Of a DNA stretch of 64,000 nucleotides, positions 57,351-64,000 are shown in pieces (positions within the stretch are counted from its first letter, which is position 1; each line of letters begins with the position of its first letter). Origin of the DNA: Pseudoalteromonas aurantia (lineage in GTDB: Bacteria; Pseudomonadota; Gammaproteobacteria; Enterobacterales; Alteromonadaceae). The notes under the pieces were generated by a model. It made no database searches and had not been told where the DNA came from. It saw only the letters and a list, made by a program, of their open reading frames with translations. The stretch lies in NCBI RefSeq assembly GCF_005886875.1, contig NZ_PNBY01000034.1, forward strand, positions 1 to 64,000. The letters are read 5' to 3'. The translations under genes were made by a program, and so were the position numbers.

Positions 57351-58118
57351 ATGCTAGAGCTGCCAAAACTTGATTTAAAAGGCAAGGTCAGTGAGCAAGA
57401 GTGGCAATTGAGAGTTGATTTAGCTGCATGTTACCGGTTGGTAGAACACATGCGTTGGGGTGATTTAATTTATACCCATATGTCGGCTAGGTTACCCGGT
57501 ACAGACTATTATCTTGTGAATGCTTTTGGCCTGAGCTTTGACGAAGTTACCGCCTCCAATCTTGTTAAAGTTGACTTGGCTGGTAATATTATCGATGATA
57601 CGCCATTTGAAATAAACCCCGCTGGATTTACTATTCATAGCGCAATTCACGAGGTTCGTGATGACGCGCACTGCGTTATTCATTTACACACCAAAGAAAC
57701 GATTGCGGTTGCTAGTAGCGAATGTGGTCTATTACCTTTAAGCCAACATTCGATGTTTTCACTGCCCTCACTGTCTTACCATGGCTACGAAGGTTTAGCC
57801 GTAAATGATGATGAGAGGCAGCGTTTACAAGATGACTTGGGAACGACTAATCATATGCTTCTGGTGAATCATGGTGGTTTAACGGTTGGGCCTACGGTAG
57901 GTGATGCATTTATGCGTTTTTATGATTTGCAGCGAGCATGTGAAATTCAAGTCGCCATTCAAGCCACCGGGCAACAAGCTGTTCAAGTTCCACAGCCCAT
58001 CATTGATAATATTTATAAACAAGCAAGCGTGGTACACAGCGGCAGTACAGGTGGGCAGTTAGCCTGGCCAGCCATGTTGAGAAAGGCGTATCGTCTTGAT
58101 CCTGGTTTTGCTCAATAG
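57351..58118 (+). CDS. Class II aldolase/adducin family protein
   Basis: A 255-residue class II aldolase-like zinc enzyme. Metal ligands are in HLHTKETIAVA and VNHGGLTVG (His-x-His and a later His), and EINPAGFTIHSAIHEVRDDA is typical. Members act as sugar-phosphate aldolases or sugar-acid decarboxylases/lyases. The gene is 8 bases before an enolase-superfamily dehydratase-like gene, suggesting they act in one catabolic path. The substrate is not known. The ATG at 57351 has AAAGGAAAG upstream. Confidence 0.85.
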   Translation: MLELPKLDLKGKVSEQEWQLRVDLAACYRLVEHMRWGDLIYTHMSARLPGTDYYLVNAFGLSFDEVTASNLVKVDLAGNIIDDTPFEINPAGFTIHSAIHEVRDDAHCVIHLHTKETIAVASSECGLLPLSQHSMFSLPSLSYHGYEGLAVNDDERQRLQDDLGTTNHMLLVNHGGLTVGPTVGDAFMRFYDLQRACEIQVAIQATGQQAVQVPQPIIDNIYKQASVVHSGSTGGQLAWPAMLRKAYRLDPGFAQ

Positions 58119-58126
58119 GAGTTTAC

Positions 58127-59302
58127 ATGAAAGTTAATCGCGTCGAAGTATTTGATATTCACTGTCCAGAACGACCAGCTTGGACCCCCGTTTTTATTCG
58201 AATTCATACTGATGAAGGTATTTCCGGTGTGGGTGAAGCGGGTTTAGCTTACGACTTAGGGCATAGCGCTGCTGCCAGTATGATTAAAGAAATGGCGGAA
58301 GCGTTTCTGATAGGGCATGACCCATTTCAAACTGAATTGCTTTGGTCTCGTATGCTAAGAGAAAGCTTTTGGGGTCTAGGTGGCGGGCCTGTGGTTTATG
58401 CTGCGATGAGTGCAATTGATATTGCCTTATGGGATATAAAGGGTAAGGCACTTAAGTTACCTGTATATCAATTACTTGGTGGTAAAGTAAATCCAGAGCT
58501 ACGTACTTATGCGTCACAATTACAATTTGATTGGGATGATGAATTTAAAGCGCTTGTTCAACCACAAGAATACGCGGAAGCGGCTTTAAAAGCGATTGCA
58601 CAAGGGTACGATGCTGTCAAAGTTGACCCAATTATGTATGATAAGGCGGGTAACACTTATTATGACCGCACTAAGCTGATCTCTCGCCAAGAAATGAAAT
58701 TATACCGCGCGCGTATGCAAGCTATTCGAGAAGCAGTTGGTGATGAAGTAGATATTATTTTTGAATGTCATAGTTTACCTGGCGCGACTTCTGCAATTCA
58801 AATTGGAGAGATTGCGCAAGAGTTTGATTGCATGTTCTATGAAGAGCCAGTGAATTACTTAAACCATTCGTTACATGCGAAAGTTGCAGATAAAGTTGCT
58901 GTGCCCATTGCTGGTGGTGAGCGCTTGTATAATCGTTGGGGTGTTCGTCCTTACTTTGAAGATCAGAGTATTGATGTATTACAGCCAGATGTGGGATTGT
59001 GTGGTGGTTTCACTGAAACTAAGAAAGTGTGTGATTATGCAGATATTTTTGATGTACGCGTACAAGCGCATGTTTGTGGTGGACCAGTTGCAACTGCGGC
59101 GTCATTGCATTTAGAAACAGCTATTCCAAATTTTCTTATTCATGAACATCATACTTACGCGATTAAAAAGTGGAACCGTGAGCTATGTATTCAAGATCCT
59201 CAACCTGAAAATGGCATCTTCAAAGTATCAGAAGAGCCTGGTATCGGTATCGAGCTAAACGATGAGATTGTTACGCGTTCGCGAAGGGTTGAAATAAAGT
59301 AA
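58127..59302 (+). CDS. Enolase-superfamily (mandelate racemase type) enzyme, probable sugar-acid dehydratase
   Basis: A 391-residue enolase-superfamily protein: capping domain about 1-125, then the barrel. Metal ligands lie in IIFECHS, FYEEP and GGERLY. A Lys is at AVKVDP, and an Asp-His pair is in LQPDVGLCGG and VQAHVCGG, which places it in the mandelate-racemase/acid-sugar-dehydratase group. The motif after the first ligand reads ECH rather than DxN, which may matter for specificity. Linkage to the class II aldolase suggests a sugar-acid breakdown step. Substrate unknown. Confidence 0.85.
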   Translation: MKVNRVEVFDIHCPERPAWTPVFIRIHTDEGISGVGEAGLAYDLGHSAAASMIKEMAEAFLIGHDPFQTELLWSRMLRESFWGLGGGPVVYAAMSAIDIALWDIKGKALKLPVYQLLGGKVNPELRTYASQLQFDWDDEFKALVQPQEYAEAALKAIAQGYDAVKVDPIMYDKAGNTYYDRTKLISRQEMKLYRARMQAIREAVGDEVDIIFECHSLPGATSAIQIGEIAQEFDCMFYEEPVNYLNHSLHAKVADKVAVPIAGGERLYNRWGVRPYFEDQSIDVLQPDVGLCGGFTETKKVCDYADIFDVRVQAHVCGGPVATAASLHLETAIPNFLIHEHHTYAIKKWNRELCIQDPQPENGIFKVSEEPGIGIELNDEIVTRSRRVEIK

Positions 59303-59308
59303 GCAATA

Positions 59309-59325
59309 AGGGCCTTTGAGGCCCT
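59309..59325. terminator. Bidirectional hairpin between convergent genes
   Basis: AGGGCC (59309-59314) pairs with GGCCCT (59320-59325), with A/T-rich flanks on both sides. It lies just beyond the enolase-family gene and overlaps the stop of the minus-strand membrane-protein gene. Confidence 0.6.
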
Positions 59326-59962
59326 ATTTATTCGAGCGCTTCACATCTTTAGAAAGTAATGTCGGTGTTTTAAAACCATAAAACTCTTTATACGCCATAC
59401 CCAGTAATACGGTAATGATACCAACAGCAAAAGAATATTTTAAATATCCTACAATTGAATACGAGTAAAAAAAGAAGGTGATGTCATAGCCTTTGGCATT
59501 TCTAAAGTAATTCTCAATTAATGTAAAGAAGCTCATAGCGATAGCAATGATTTGTACCCATGGTAACATGCTATCAGCAAAAGTATATTTTACCTTGGCT
59601 ACGGGAAAAAGCTTTTTTGATAACTCAACACGGTATGTTAGTGGCACTAGCACAGCTAAGTCTATGGCAAAATGTATGCCGTAAATTATACTATTTTGAA
59701 CGAGCCTATCACCATGTGATGAGGAAAGTTCGACTAACCCGAGCCCAAAAATGAGAAACTCAAAGAGTGTAGGTAGGAAAATGAGAACGACAATAGTGGC
59801 GATATTCACTTCGTCTATTCTAATCGATAAGAATAAGACAAGTAATCCAACTGCCATTAATACACTTATAGAGATCAAGGGGTTGTCTTTTACAATGACC
59901 CAAATTACTATTGATACAGCATAAATCAATAGTAACCTATAAAGGTTTTTCTCCGATTTCAT
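59324..59962 (-). CDS. Hypothetical polytopic membrane protein
   Basis: A 212-residue protein with about six strongly hydrophobic segments, for example LLLIYAVSIVIWVIV, VLMAVGLLVLFLSI and IATIVVLIFLPTLFEFLIFG. A charged loop lies in the middle (YRVELSKKLFPVAKVKYTF), and the C-terminus is basic (LLSKDVKRSNK). No family is recognised. Its ATG overlaps the TGA of the 38-codon peptide gene upstream (ATGA), so the two are probably translated together. Local DNA is unusually AT-rich. A role in handling or immunity to the peptide is conceivable but unproven. Confidence 0.75.
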   Translation of the reverse strand: MKSEKNLYRLLLIYAVSIVIWVIVKDNPLISISVLMAVGLLVLFLSIRIDEVNIATIVVLIFLPTLFEFLIFGLGLVELSSSHGDRLVQNSIIYGIHFAIDLAVLVPLTYRVELSKKLFPVAKVKYTFADSMLPWVQIIAIAMSFFTLIENYFRNAKGYDITFFFYSYSIVGYLKYSFAVGIITVLLGMAYKEFYGFKTPTLLSKDVKRSNK

Positions 59963-60075
59963 TTGCGTTTTTGCTGTATTACTTTTTCTGAATTAGCTTT
60001 TATTATCGGTTGCTCTGGATCAAAGATACCAGCGCCTATAACTTTTTTACATGCTTCTAACGATAGTGCTTTCAT
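59959..60075 (-). CDS. Small peptide (38 residues) with leader-like N-terminus
   Basis: A short gene, below common length cut-offs. ATG at 60075 has GAAGGA 8 bases upstream, a good ribosome site. The peptide begins MKALSLEACKKVIGAG and ends EKVIQQKRK. The opening LSLEACKKVIGAG resembles the double-glycine-type leaders of small secreted peptides (LS.EEL.KV.GG), here with Gly-Ala. The part after GAG (IFDPEQPIIKANSEKVIQ) is short, charged and lacks Cys. Its stop overlaps the start of the membrane-protein gene. The family is unknown; that it is a precursor peptide is inference. Confidence 0.6.
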   Translation of the reverse strand: MKALSLEACKKVIGAGIFDPEQPIIKANSEKVIQQKRK

Positions 60076-60350
60076 TTTGATATTCCTTCTGCAAAGTATT
60101 TAATTAAAAGATGTATTATCCGTATTTCAATTTATGCCTATACTTTTGGGGTTAGCTATAACTAGAAAAATCGAAACGATATGGTTTGTTACAATTATTT
60201 TTAGTTACAATTAAGAATTTAACACTAATTAAACAAAAAAAGAAATGAATTAATTAATTTTTCCTAAAAACTATACATAGCCTTTATACGTGTTGGGTTT
60301 TTCTTAAGTTGTTGATTTAAATCATTAAGATTTATATTTTTATGGTTTTG

Positions 60351-61982
60351 TTAGGCATCGAACTTATCCATTTCTCGCTCTAAGGTCGCTGTGAGTTCTT
60401 TAATACTATCAGTTGCTAAGTGTGCTTGCTGCGATACATTTGCGGTTTGTGATGCAGTATCTGAAATGGTTACCACTCGTCTAGCGGTATCTTCACCTGC
60501 ATCAAGTTGCTCTTTAGCCGCCAATGCAATTTGGTGACTCATTTGAGAAATAGCACCTAAAGAACTTGCTACCCTGCGAAGCTCCTCACTTGCTTCTTTT
60601 GACATGGTTACTGTTTTCTCACTGGTTGCAATACTCAAAGATACGGAAGATTTTGCATCCTGTGTGGCCGATTGGAGCTTACCTATCATCGTGTGAATTT
60701 CTTCGGTACTTGTTTGTGTTCTTTGGGCAAGTTGTCTGACCTCATCTGCAACAACGGCAAAACCTCGCCCTTGTTCTCCAGCTCGTGCCGCTTCAATTGC
60801 AGCATTAAGCGCCAGCAAATTGGTCTGCTCGGCAATGCTTTGTATGACACTCAAAACGTTTGCGATATTATTTACTTCTTCATCAAGAACATGAATATTA
60901 TTGCCTGCACTGTCAATTTGCTGCTCCAACACCTCTATGGCTTCTGCTGCATTGGAAGTTAATCTGTCTGCATTTTGTCCTTGGTTCTCAGCTTCTTGGA
61001 CAGACGTTGCAGCTTGTTCTGCATGCTCGACTACGGTATGTGCTGATGCAGTTAGCTCTGTAATGGCTGATGCGACCATTTGTGTTTCCTCACTTAAGCT
61101 TTGCGTTAAATGCTCCAATTCGTCAGAGCGCTTTTCACCATCAAAGCTTTGTACTTTTAATGTGTCACTTACCGTGACGATTCCACCCACAACATCTCGT
61201 AGGCCTTTTTGCATGTAGTCCATCGCAGACATCATGCTATCAGGGTGCGCGTTTGATGTGTTTATAGGGGAGGTTAAGTTACCCCTTGAAACTTGATTAA
61301 CGATAGACAACACATCGTTAATCTCGCCCCCTAATTTGTTAGAGAGTCCAATACCAAATTTACTGAGCGCGAATGTGAGTACAACCGCAATAATTAAGGA
61401 TAAAGATAACAACCACTGTGCGGTTTCCCAGTAGCGTTCATCTACCTCTTTGTAGCTAATTCCGGTGCCAATATACCACCCAAAATTCGCTGTTTTTTGC
61501 ACTACCGAGGTTAAATCCACGGTTTCACCATCGCGTACAGAGTCCCAATGGTAGGTAATGATTTGATTTGTTTTTCTGCCGACTAAACGTTCGACCATTC
61601 TGCCAATGCTTTGCCCTTTGGCATCTTTGAAGTCGTTAAAGCTGGTACCATGAAGTTGCGGGTCGTGAGGGGTAGCAACAAAATTTAAACTATCGTCAAC
61701 CACATAGACGTACTCAGAGTCATGGTATTTATTATTACGAAGCATCTCAATCGCAAGTTGTTTAGCTTGAGACTTTGACAATTCACCACTTGAAGCATAT
61801 TGCTCAAATTGCTCGACAATATTGACTGTGGTTTTCATTAATTGATTTATTCGTGCAATATTATCTACTTCACTTGCGTGTCGAAGTGATTGCAAGCCTA
61901 AAATAGCAACAATTAGCAGTGAGAGGAAAAATGCTGCAGCGAATAAAATTATTTTAATTCTTAACGTTAATGATGAAAACAC
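60351..61982 (-). CDS. Methyl-accepting chemotaxis protein with single Cache sensor
   Basis: A 543-residue receptor. First membrane helix [20 protein letters not shown]; periplasmic sCache-type domain with [20 protein letters not shown] and [19 protein letters not shown]; second helix [19 protein letters not shown]; then a HAMP-like linker and the signalling domain with [20 protein letters not shown]. The frame opens at a TTG at 62006, but the GTG at 61982 with AAGGGG 6 bases upstream is the better start. sCache domains often bind small organic acids; the ligand here is unknown. Confidence 0.93.
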   Translation of the reverse strand: MFSSLTLRIKIILFAAAFFLSLLIVAILGLQSLRHASEVDNIARINQLMKTTVNIVEQFEQYASSGELSKSQAKQLAIEMLRNNKYHDSEYVYVVDDSLNFVATPHDPQLHGTSFNDFKDAKGQSIGRMVERLVGRKTNQIITYHWDSVRDGETVDLTSVVQKTANFGWYIGTGISYKEVDERYWETAQWLLSLSLIIAVVLTFALSKFGIGLSNKLGGEINDVLSIVNQVSRGNLTSPINTSNAHPDSMMSAMDYMQKGLRDVVGGIVTVSDTLKVQSFDGEKRSDELEHLTQSLSEETQMVASAITELTASAHTVVEHAEQAATSVQEAENQGQNADRLTSNAAEAIEVLEQQIDSAGNNIHVLDEEVNNIANVLSVIQSIAEQTNLLALNAAIEAARAGEQGRGFAVVADEVRQLAQRTQTSTEEIHTMIGKLQSATQDAKSSVSLSIATSEKTVTMSKEASEELRRVASSLGAISQMSHQIALAAKEQLDAGEDTARRVVTISDTASQTANVSQQAHLATDSIKELTATLEREMDKFDA

Positions 61983-62104
61983 AAAATACCCCTTAAAACA
62001 TGTCAAGTATATTAATTATCACGTTTATTGAAATCATGTAAGTAAGATATAACGTATTTACGGGAAAATGAGATGATATTTACTCATACTCCCGTAATGT
62101 AAGA

Positions 62105-62815
62105 CTATTTTGCATTAATTATGTTGATTTCTTCATCTGTCAGTAGCCGATATTCACCTGCTGATAAGGCTTCATCTAGTGCGATACCTGCAATATTTTC
62201 TCTATGCAGTTCAACGACTTTATTACCTACAGCGGCAAGCATCCTTTTTACTTGATGATATTTGCCTTCATAAATTGATAAACGCAGGCTGTAGCTGGCG
62301 AGTTGTTCAACTATCGCTGGGGCTGTTGGCTGTTTTTCGTTATGCAATTGCACGCCATTTCGAAGCTGTTCGATTGCTTCAGAGGTAATGATATCCTGTG
62401 TTTCAACTAGGTACGTTTTGTATTTTTGTTTTTTTGGTGAGGTGATCTTATGAGACCAATCTCCATCATTAGTGAGCAATACCAGCCCGGTTGTATCAAT
62501 ATCTAAACGCCCTGCAACATGAAAATCCTTTAAGTGTGTTTCATCTAATAAATCAAACACAGTCGTGTGTAACTCATCGCTATTTGCGCAAACATATCCA
62601 GCTGGCTTGTTTAACATAAAGTACCGTTTACCAAGGTATTTTAATGACTCACCTTGCCATGTAACCTGGTCGTCTAAGGTAATTGAATGATCAAATTTTG
62701 TAATGGTTTCGCCGTTAACAGTTACTTTATTTTTTTTGATGCCTGCTTTGACTTTTGTGCGGGGTAATTCAGTAAGATGGCTGACAAATTTGTCGATTCT
62801 ACACGGAAATTTCAT
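62105..62815 (-). CDS. rsuA: 16S rRNA pseudouridine-516 synthase
   Basis: RsuA makes pseudouridine at U516 of 16S rRNA. The N-terminal S4 domain (MKFPCRIDKFVSHLTELPRT) is followed by the catalytic domain with Asp in VAGRLDIDTTGLVLLTNDG and the YMLNKPAG-like RYFMLNKPAGYVCA motif. The 236 residues match the family. The related RluB/E/F family shares the fold, but the length and motif set favour RsuA. Confidence 0.9.
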   Translation of the reverse strand: MKFPCRIDKFVSHLTELPRTKVKAGIKKNKVTVNGETITKFDHSITLDDQVTWQGESLKYLGKRYFMLNKPAGYVCANSDELHTTVFDLLDETHLKDFHVAGRLDIDTTGLVLLTNDGDWSHKITSPKKQKYKTYLVETQDIITSEAIEQLRNGVQLHNEKQPTAPAIVEQLASYSLRLSIYEGKYHQVKRMLAAVGNKVVELHRENIAGIALDEALSAGEYRLLTDEEINIINAK

Positions 62816-62873
62816 ATAAACTCATTGGAAAAGTATAACGTATGTCTCATTATACGTTAGCTACAGGCTCAGT

Positions 62874-63203
62874 TCAGTTTTTTCGATATATTTGTGGGGT
62901 CAAATCATAAATATGAACACTTAATTGGTATTCATCGGTCAATTGTATTTGCAGTTGTTGAAGTAATGCATCGCTTAAGAGTTGTTTTTGCTCTGTTGTT
63001 CTGCCCTCAATAATATGTGCTTGAACATGGACAAAGCCACATTTATTGTTCCCTAGTTTAAAGTGCTTAAACTCTATTGTGCGAGATTTTATGGTCGTGG
63101 GATCAAATAATTGGGTTGATGCTGCCGTGTCATGTAGTGCATTAAGTAAGTTTATTTCAGAAACGGGTAAGTTATGAGAGTGTTCAATGATCAAATGAGG
63201 CAT
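62874..63203 (-). CDS. 5-carboxymethyl-2-hydroxymuconate isomerase-like protein
   Basis: A 109-residue tautomerase-superfamily protein of the CHMI group. It has N-terminal MPHLIIEHSHNL, giving the catalytic Pro after Met removal, and a matching second half with FVHVQAHIIEGRTTEQKQLLSDALL. In HpcD/HpaF this enzyme acts in homoprotocatechuate breakdown, but no other gene of that path is nearby. It may serve elsewhere or have another substrate. It is divergent from creA. Confidence 0.85.
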   Translation of the reverse strand: MPHLIIEHSHNLPVSEINLLNALHDTAASTQLFDPTTIKSRTIEFKHFKLGNNKCGFVHVQAHIIEGRTTEQKQLLSDALLQQLQIQLTDEYQLSVHIYDLTPQIYRKN

Positions 63204-63269
63204 GATGACTTATTGTGTAGTTTATGCGTAAATGCCAAATATACTAAGTAAATTTGAAAGGAAAGCCAA

Positions 63270-63740
63270 ATGGTTAATTATAGAATTTTAGCGCTTTTAC
63301 TGGGCGTTAGCCTCTTGTCTGCTTGTTCTGATGATGCCGCTAAGGTAAGTTTAGGGTTGTTTACTACGAAAGATGTCGTGGTTTCTGCTCAACAAGACCC
63401 ATTAGTAACGGGTGTTACCTGTCATATAAGTCACGTAGAAGCAGATCTTGATTTTTCTGATCCCTCAGACATGTCGATCGCATGTCGTCAAACAGGCCCC
63501 ATTACCGCTGAGCAACTAGCAAAGATCAACTTATCAAAAAGTGGTGAGGTAGTGTTTAAAACGTCGAAAAGTATCTTGTTTAAATCATTGAAAGTGAGAC
63601 GTATTTTTGATGCACCAACACGAAGCTTAATTTATTTATCATATTCAACAAAAGAGACCAGCGGCAGTCACCATCATGCACTATCAACAGTGCCTTTGTA
63701 TGGGACGCATGCATGGGAATGGGCAAATAAGGCACAGTAA
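63270..63740 (+). CDS. creA: CreA family protein
   Basis: A 156-residue exported protein. The N-terminus has a signal sequence with a lipobox-like LLSACSDDA (Cys19), so it may be a lipoprotein, unlike E. coli CreA. The CreA core is clear: DVVVSAQQDPLVTGVTCHIS, followed by SIACRQTGPI and GEVVFKTSKSILFKSLKVRRIF. The function is unknown. Confidence 0.9.
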   Translation: MVNYRILALLLGVSLLSACSDDAAKVSLGLFTTKDVVVSAQQDPLVTGVTCHISHVEADLDFSDPSDMSIACRQTGPITAEQLAKINLSKSGEVVFKTSKSILFKSLKVRRIFDAPTRSLIYLSYSTKETSGSHHHALSTVPLYGTHAWEWANKAQ

Positions 63741-63743
63741 ATT

Positions 63744-64000
63744 ATGTTGACACTCTTTAAATCATCTCCTTTATTAAGCGACTCTGAAGTCGAATGGTTA
63801 ATCGATACGTTCGTATGGGCATGTGAGCAATTTGATGGTCAGTATTTTATGACTGAAACCCAAATTATTGAACCAACGGGTAAATTTTTTCCAGATCAAG
63901 TCAGTAGTGTTGAGCAAATGGCCAGCACCGTGTTTAAACGCGTGAGTCATTATGCTGGTATGCAATCATGGCCAATTAGTGTTGTAAATCCGCAGCAACA
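63744..64000 (+). CDS. Unidentified protein, N-terminal part (runs off window)
   Basis: The frame starts with ATG at 63744, 3 bases after the creA stop, and is open to the window end (85 codons seen). It begins MLTLFKSSPLLSDSEVEWLI and continues with a soluble, acidic sequence containing FVWACEQFDGQYF and IIEPTGKFFPDQV. The closeness to creA suggests cotranscription. The family is not recognised from this part. Confidence 0.7.
   Translation, partial: MLTLFKSSPLLSDSEVEWLIDTFVWACEQFDGQYFMTETQIIEPTGKFFPDQVSSVEQMASTVFKRVSHYAGMQSWPISVVNPQQ

Overview
The window is typical gammaproteobacterial chromosome, most likely from a marine Alteromonadales such as Pseudoalteromonas. The evidence is moderately AT-rich DNA and two syntenic blocks: suhB-trmJ-iscRSUA-hscBA-fdx, and queG-nnr-tsaE-amidase-mutL-miaA-hfq-hflX-hflK-hflC-purA. 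A MotX homologue (sodium-driven polar flagellar motor), a secreted S8 protease with two PPC domains and several chemotaxis or c-di-GMP genes fit the same group. No prophage, CRISPR array or large island is visible. The genus is inferred from content; no search was run.

Layout: 1-322 is the edge of an IS3-like element with the start of its OrfA. Next come gor, prlC, an orphan response regulator, rsmJ and a chemoreceptor (0.8-8.7 kb), then the secreted protease, a YhiN-type flavoprotein, a DUF6172 protein, an EAL/GGDEF protein and a lone periplasmic binding protein (8.8-16.3 kb). The suhB/trmJ/isc block spans 16.4-23.8 kb. It has three IscR-type operators ahead of iscR and a hairpin between iscA and hscB. 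A MITE-like element lies between fdx and the probable operon terminator. From 24 to 31 kb are an aldehyde dehydrogenase, a sugar cluster (nucleotidyltransferase, hexosamine-type kinase, GH109 glycosidase) and a three-gene thiamine salvage operon (YkoF-like, PnuT-like, ThiK-like).

From 31 to 38 kb come tRNA-Arg(CCG), small metabolic and stress genes, and a cytoplasmic hybrid histidine kinase followed by a response regulator. That regulator shares its unusual output region with the one at 4.6 kb. The housekeeping block fills 37.8-50.4 kb, followed by motX, a CPA1-type antiporter, tRNA-Ala(TGC), a lipoprotein/tRNA-deacylase pair, an MFS exporter, a DUF2058 protein and a cytochrome c. A class II aldolase/enolase-superfamily pair follows. 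Next is a small peptide gene coupled to a membrane protein, then a Cache chemoreceptor, rsuA, a CHMI-like isomerase and creA. An unidentified gene runs off the right end.

The points most worth a second look are these: the 38-residue peptide gene with a leader-like N-terminus overlapping a membrane-protein gene (59324-60075); the paralogous response regulators with an unrecognised shared output region; a SuhB with Asn at a conserved metal-ligand position; the TA-flanked inverted-repeat element after fdx; and the thiamine and GH109 clusters. The window holds no obvious large novel system.
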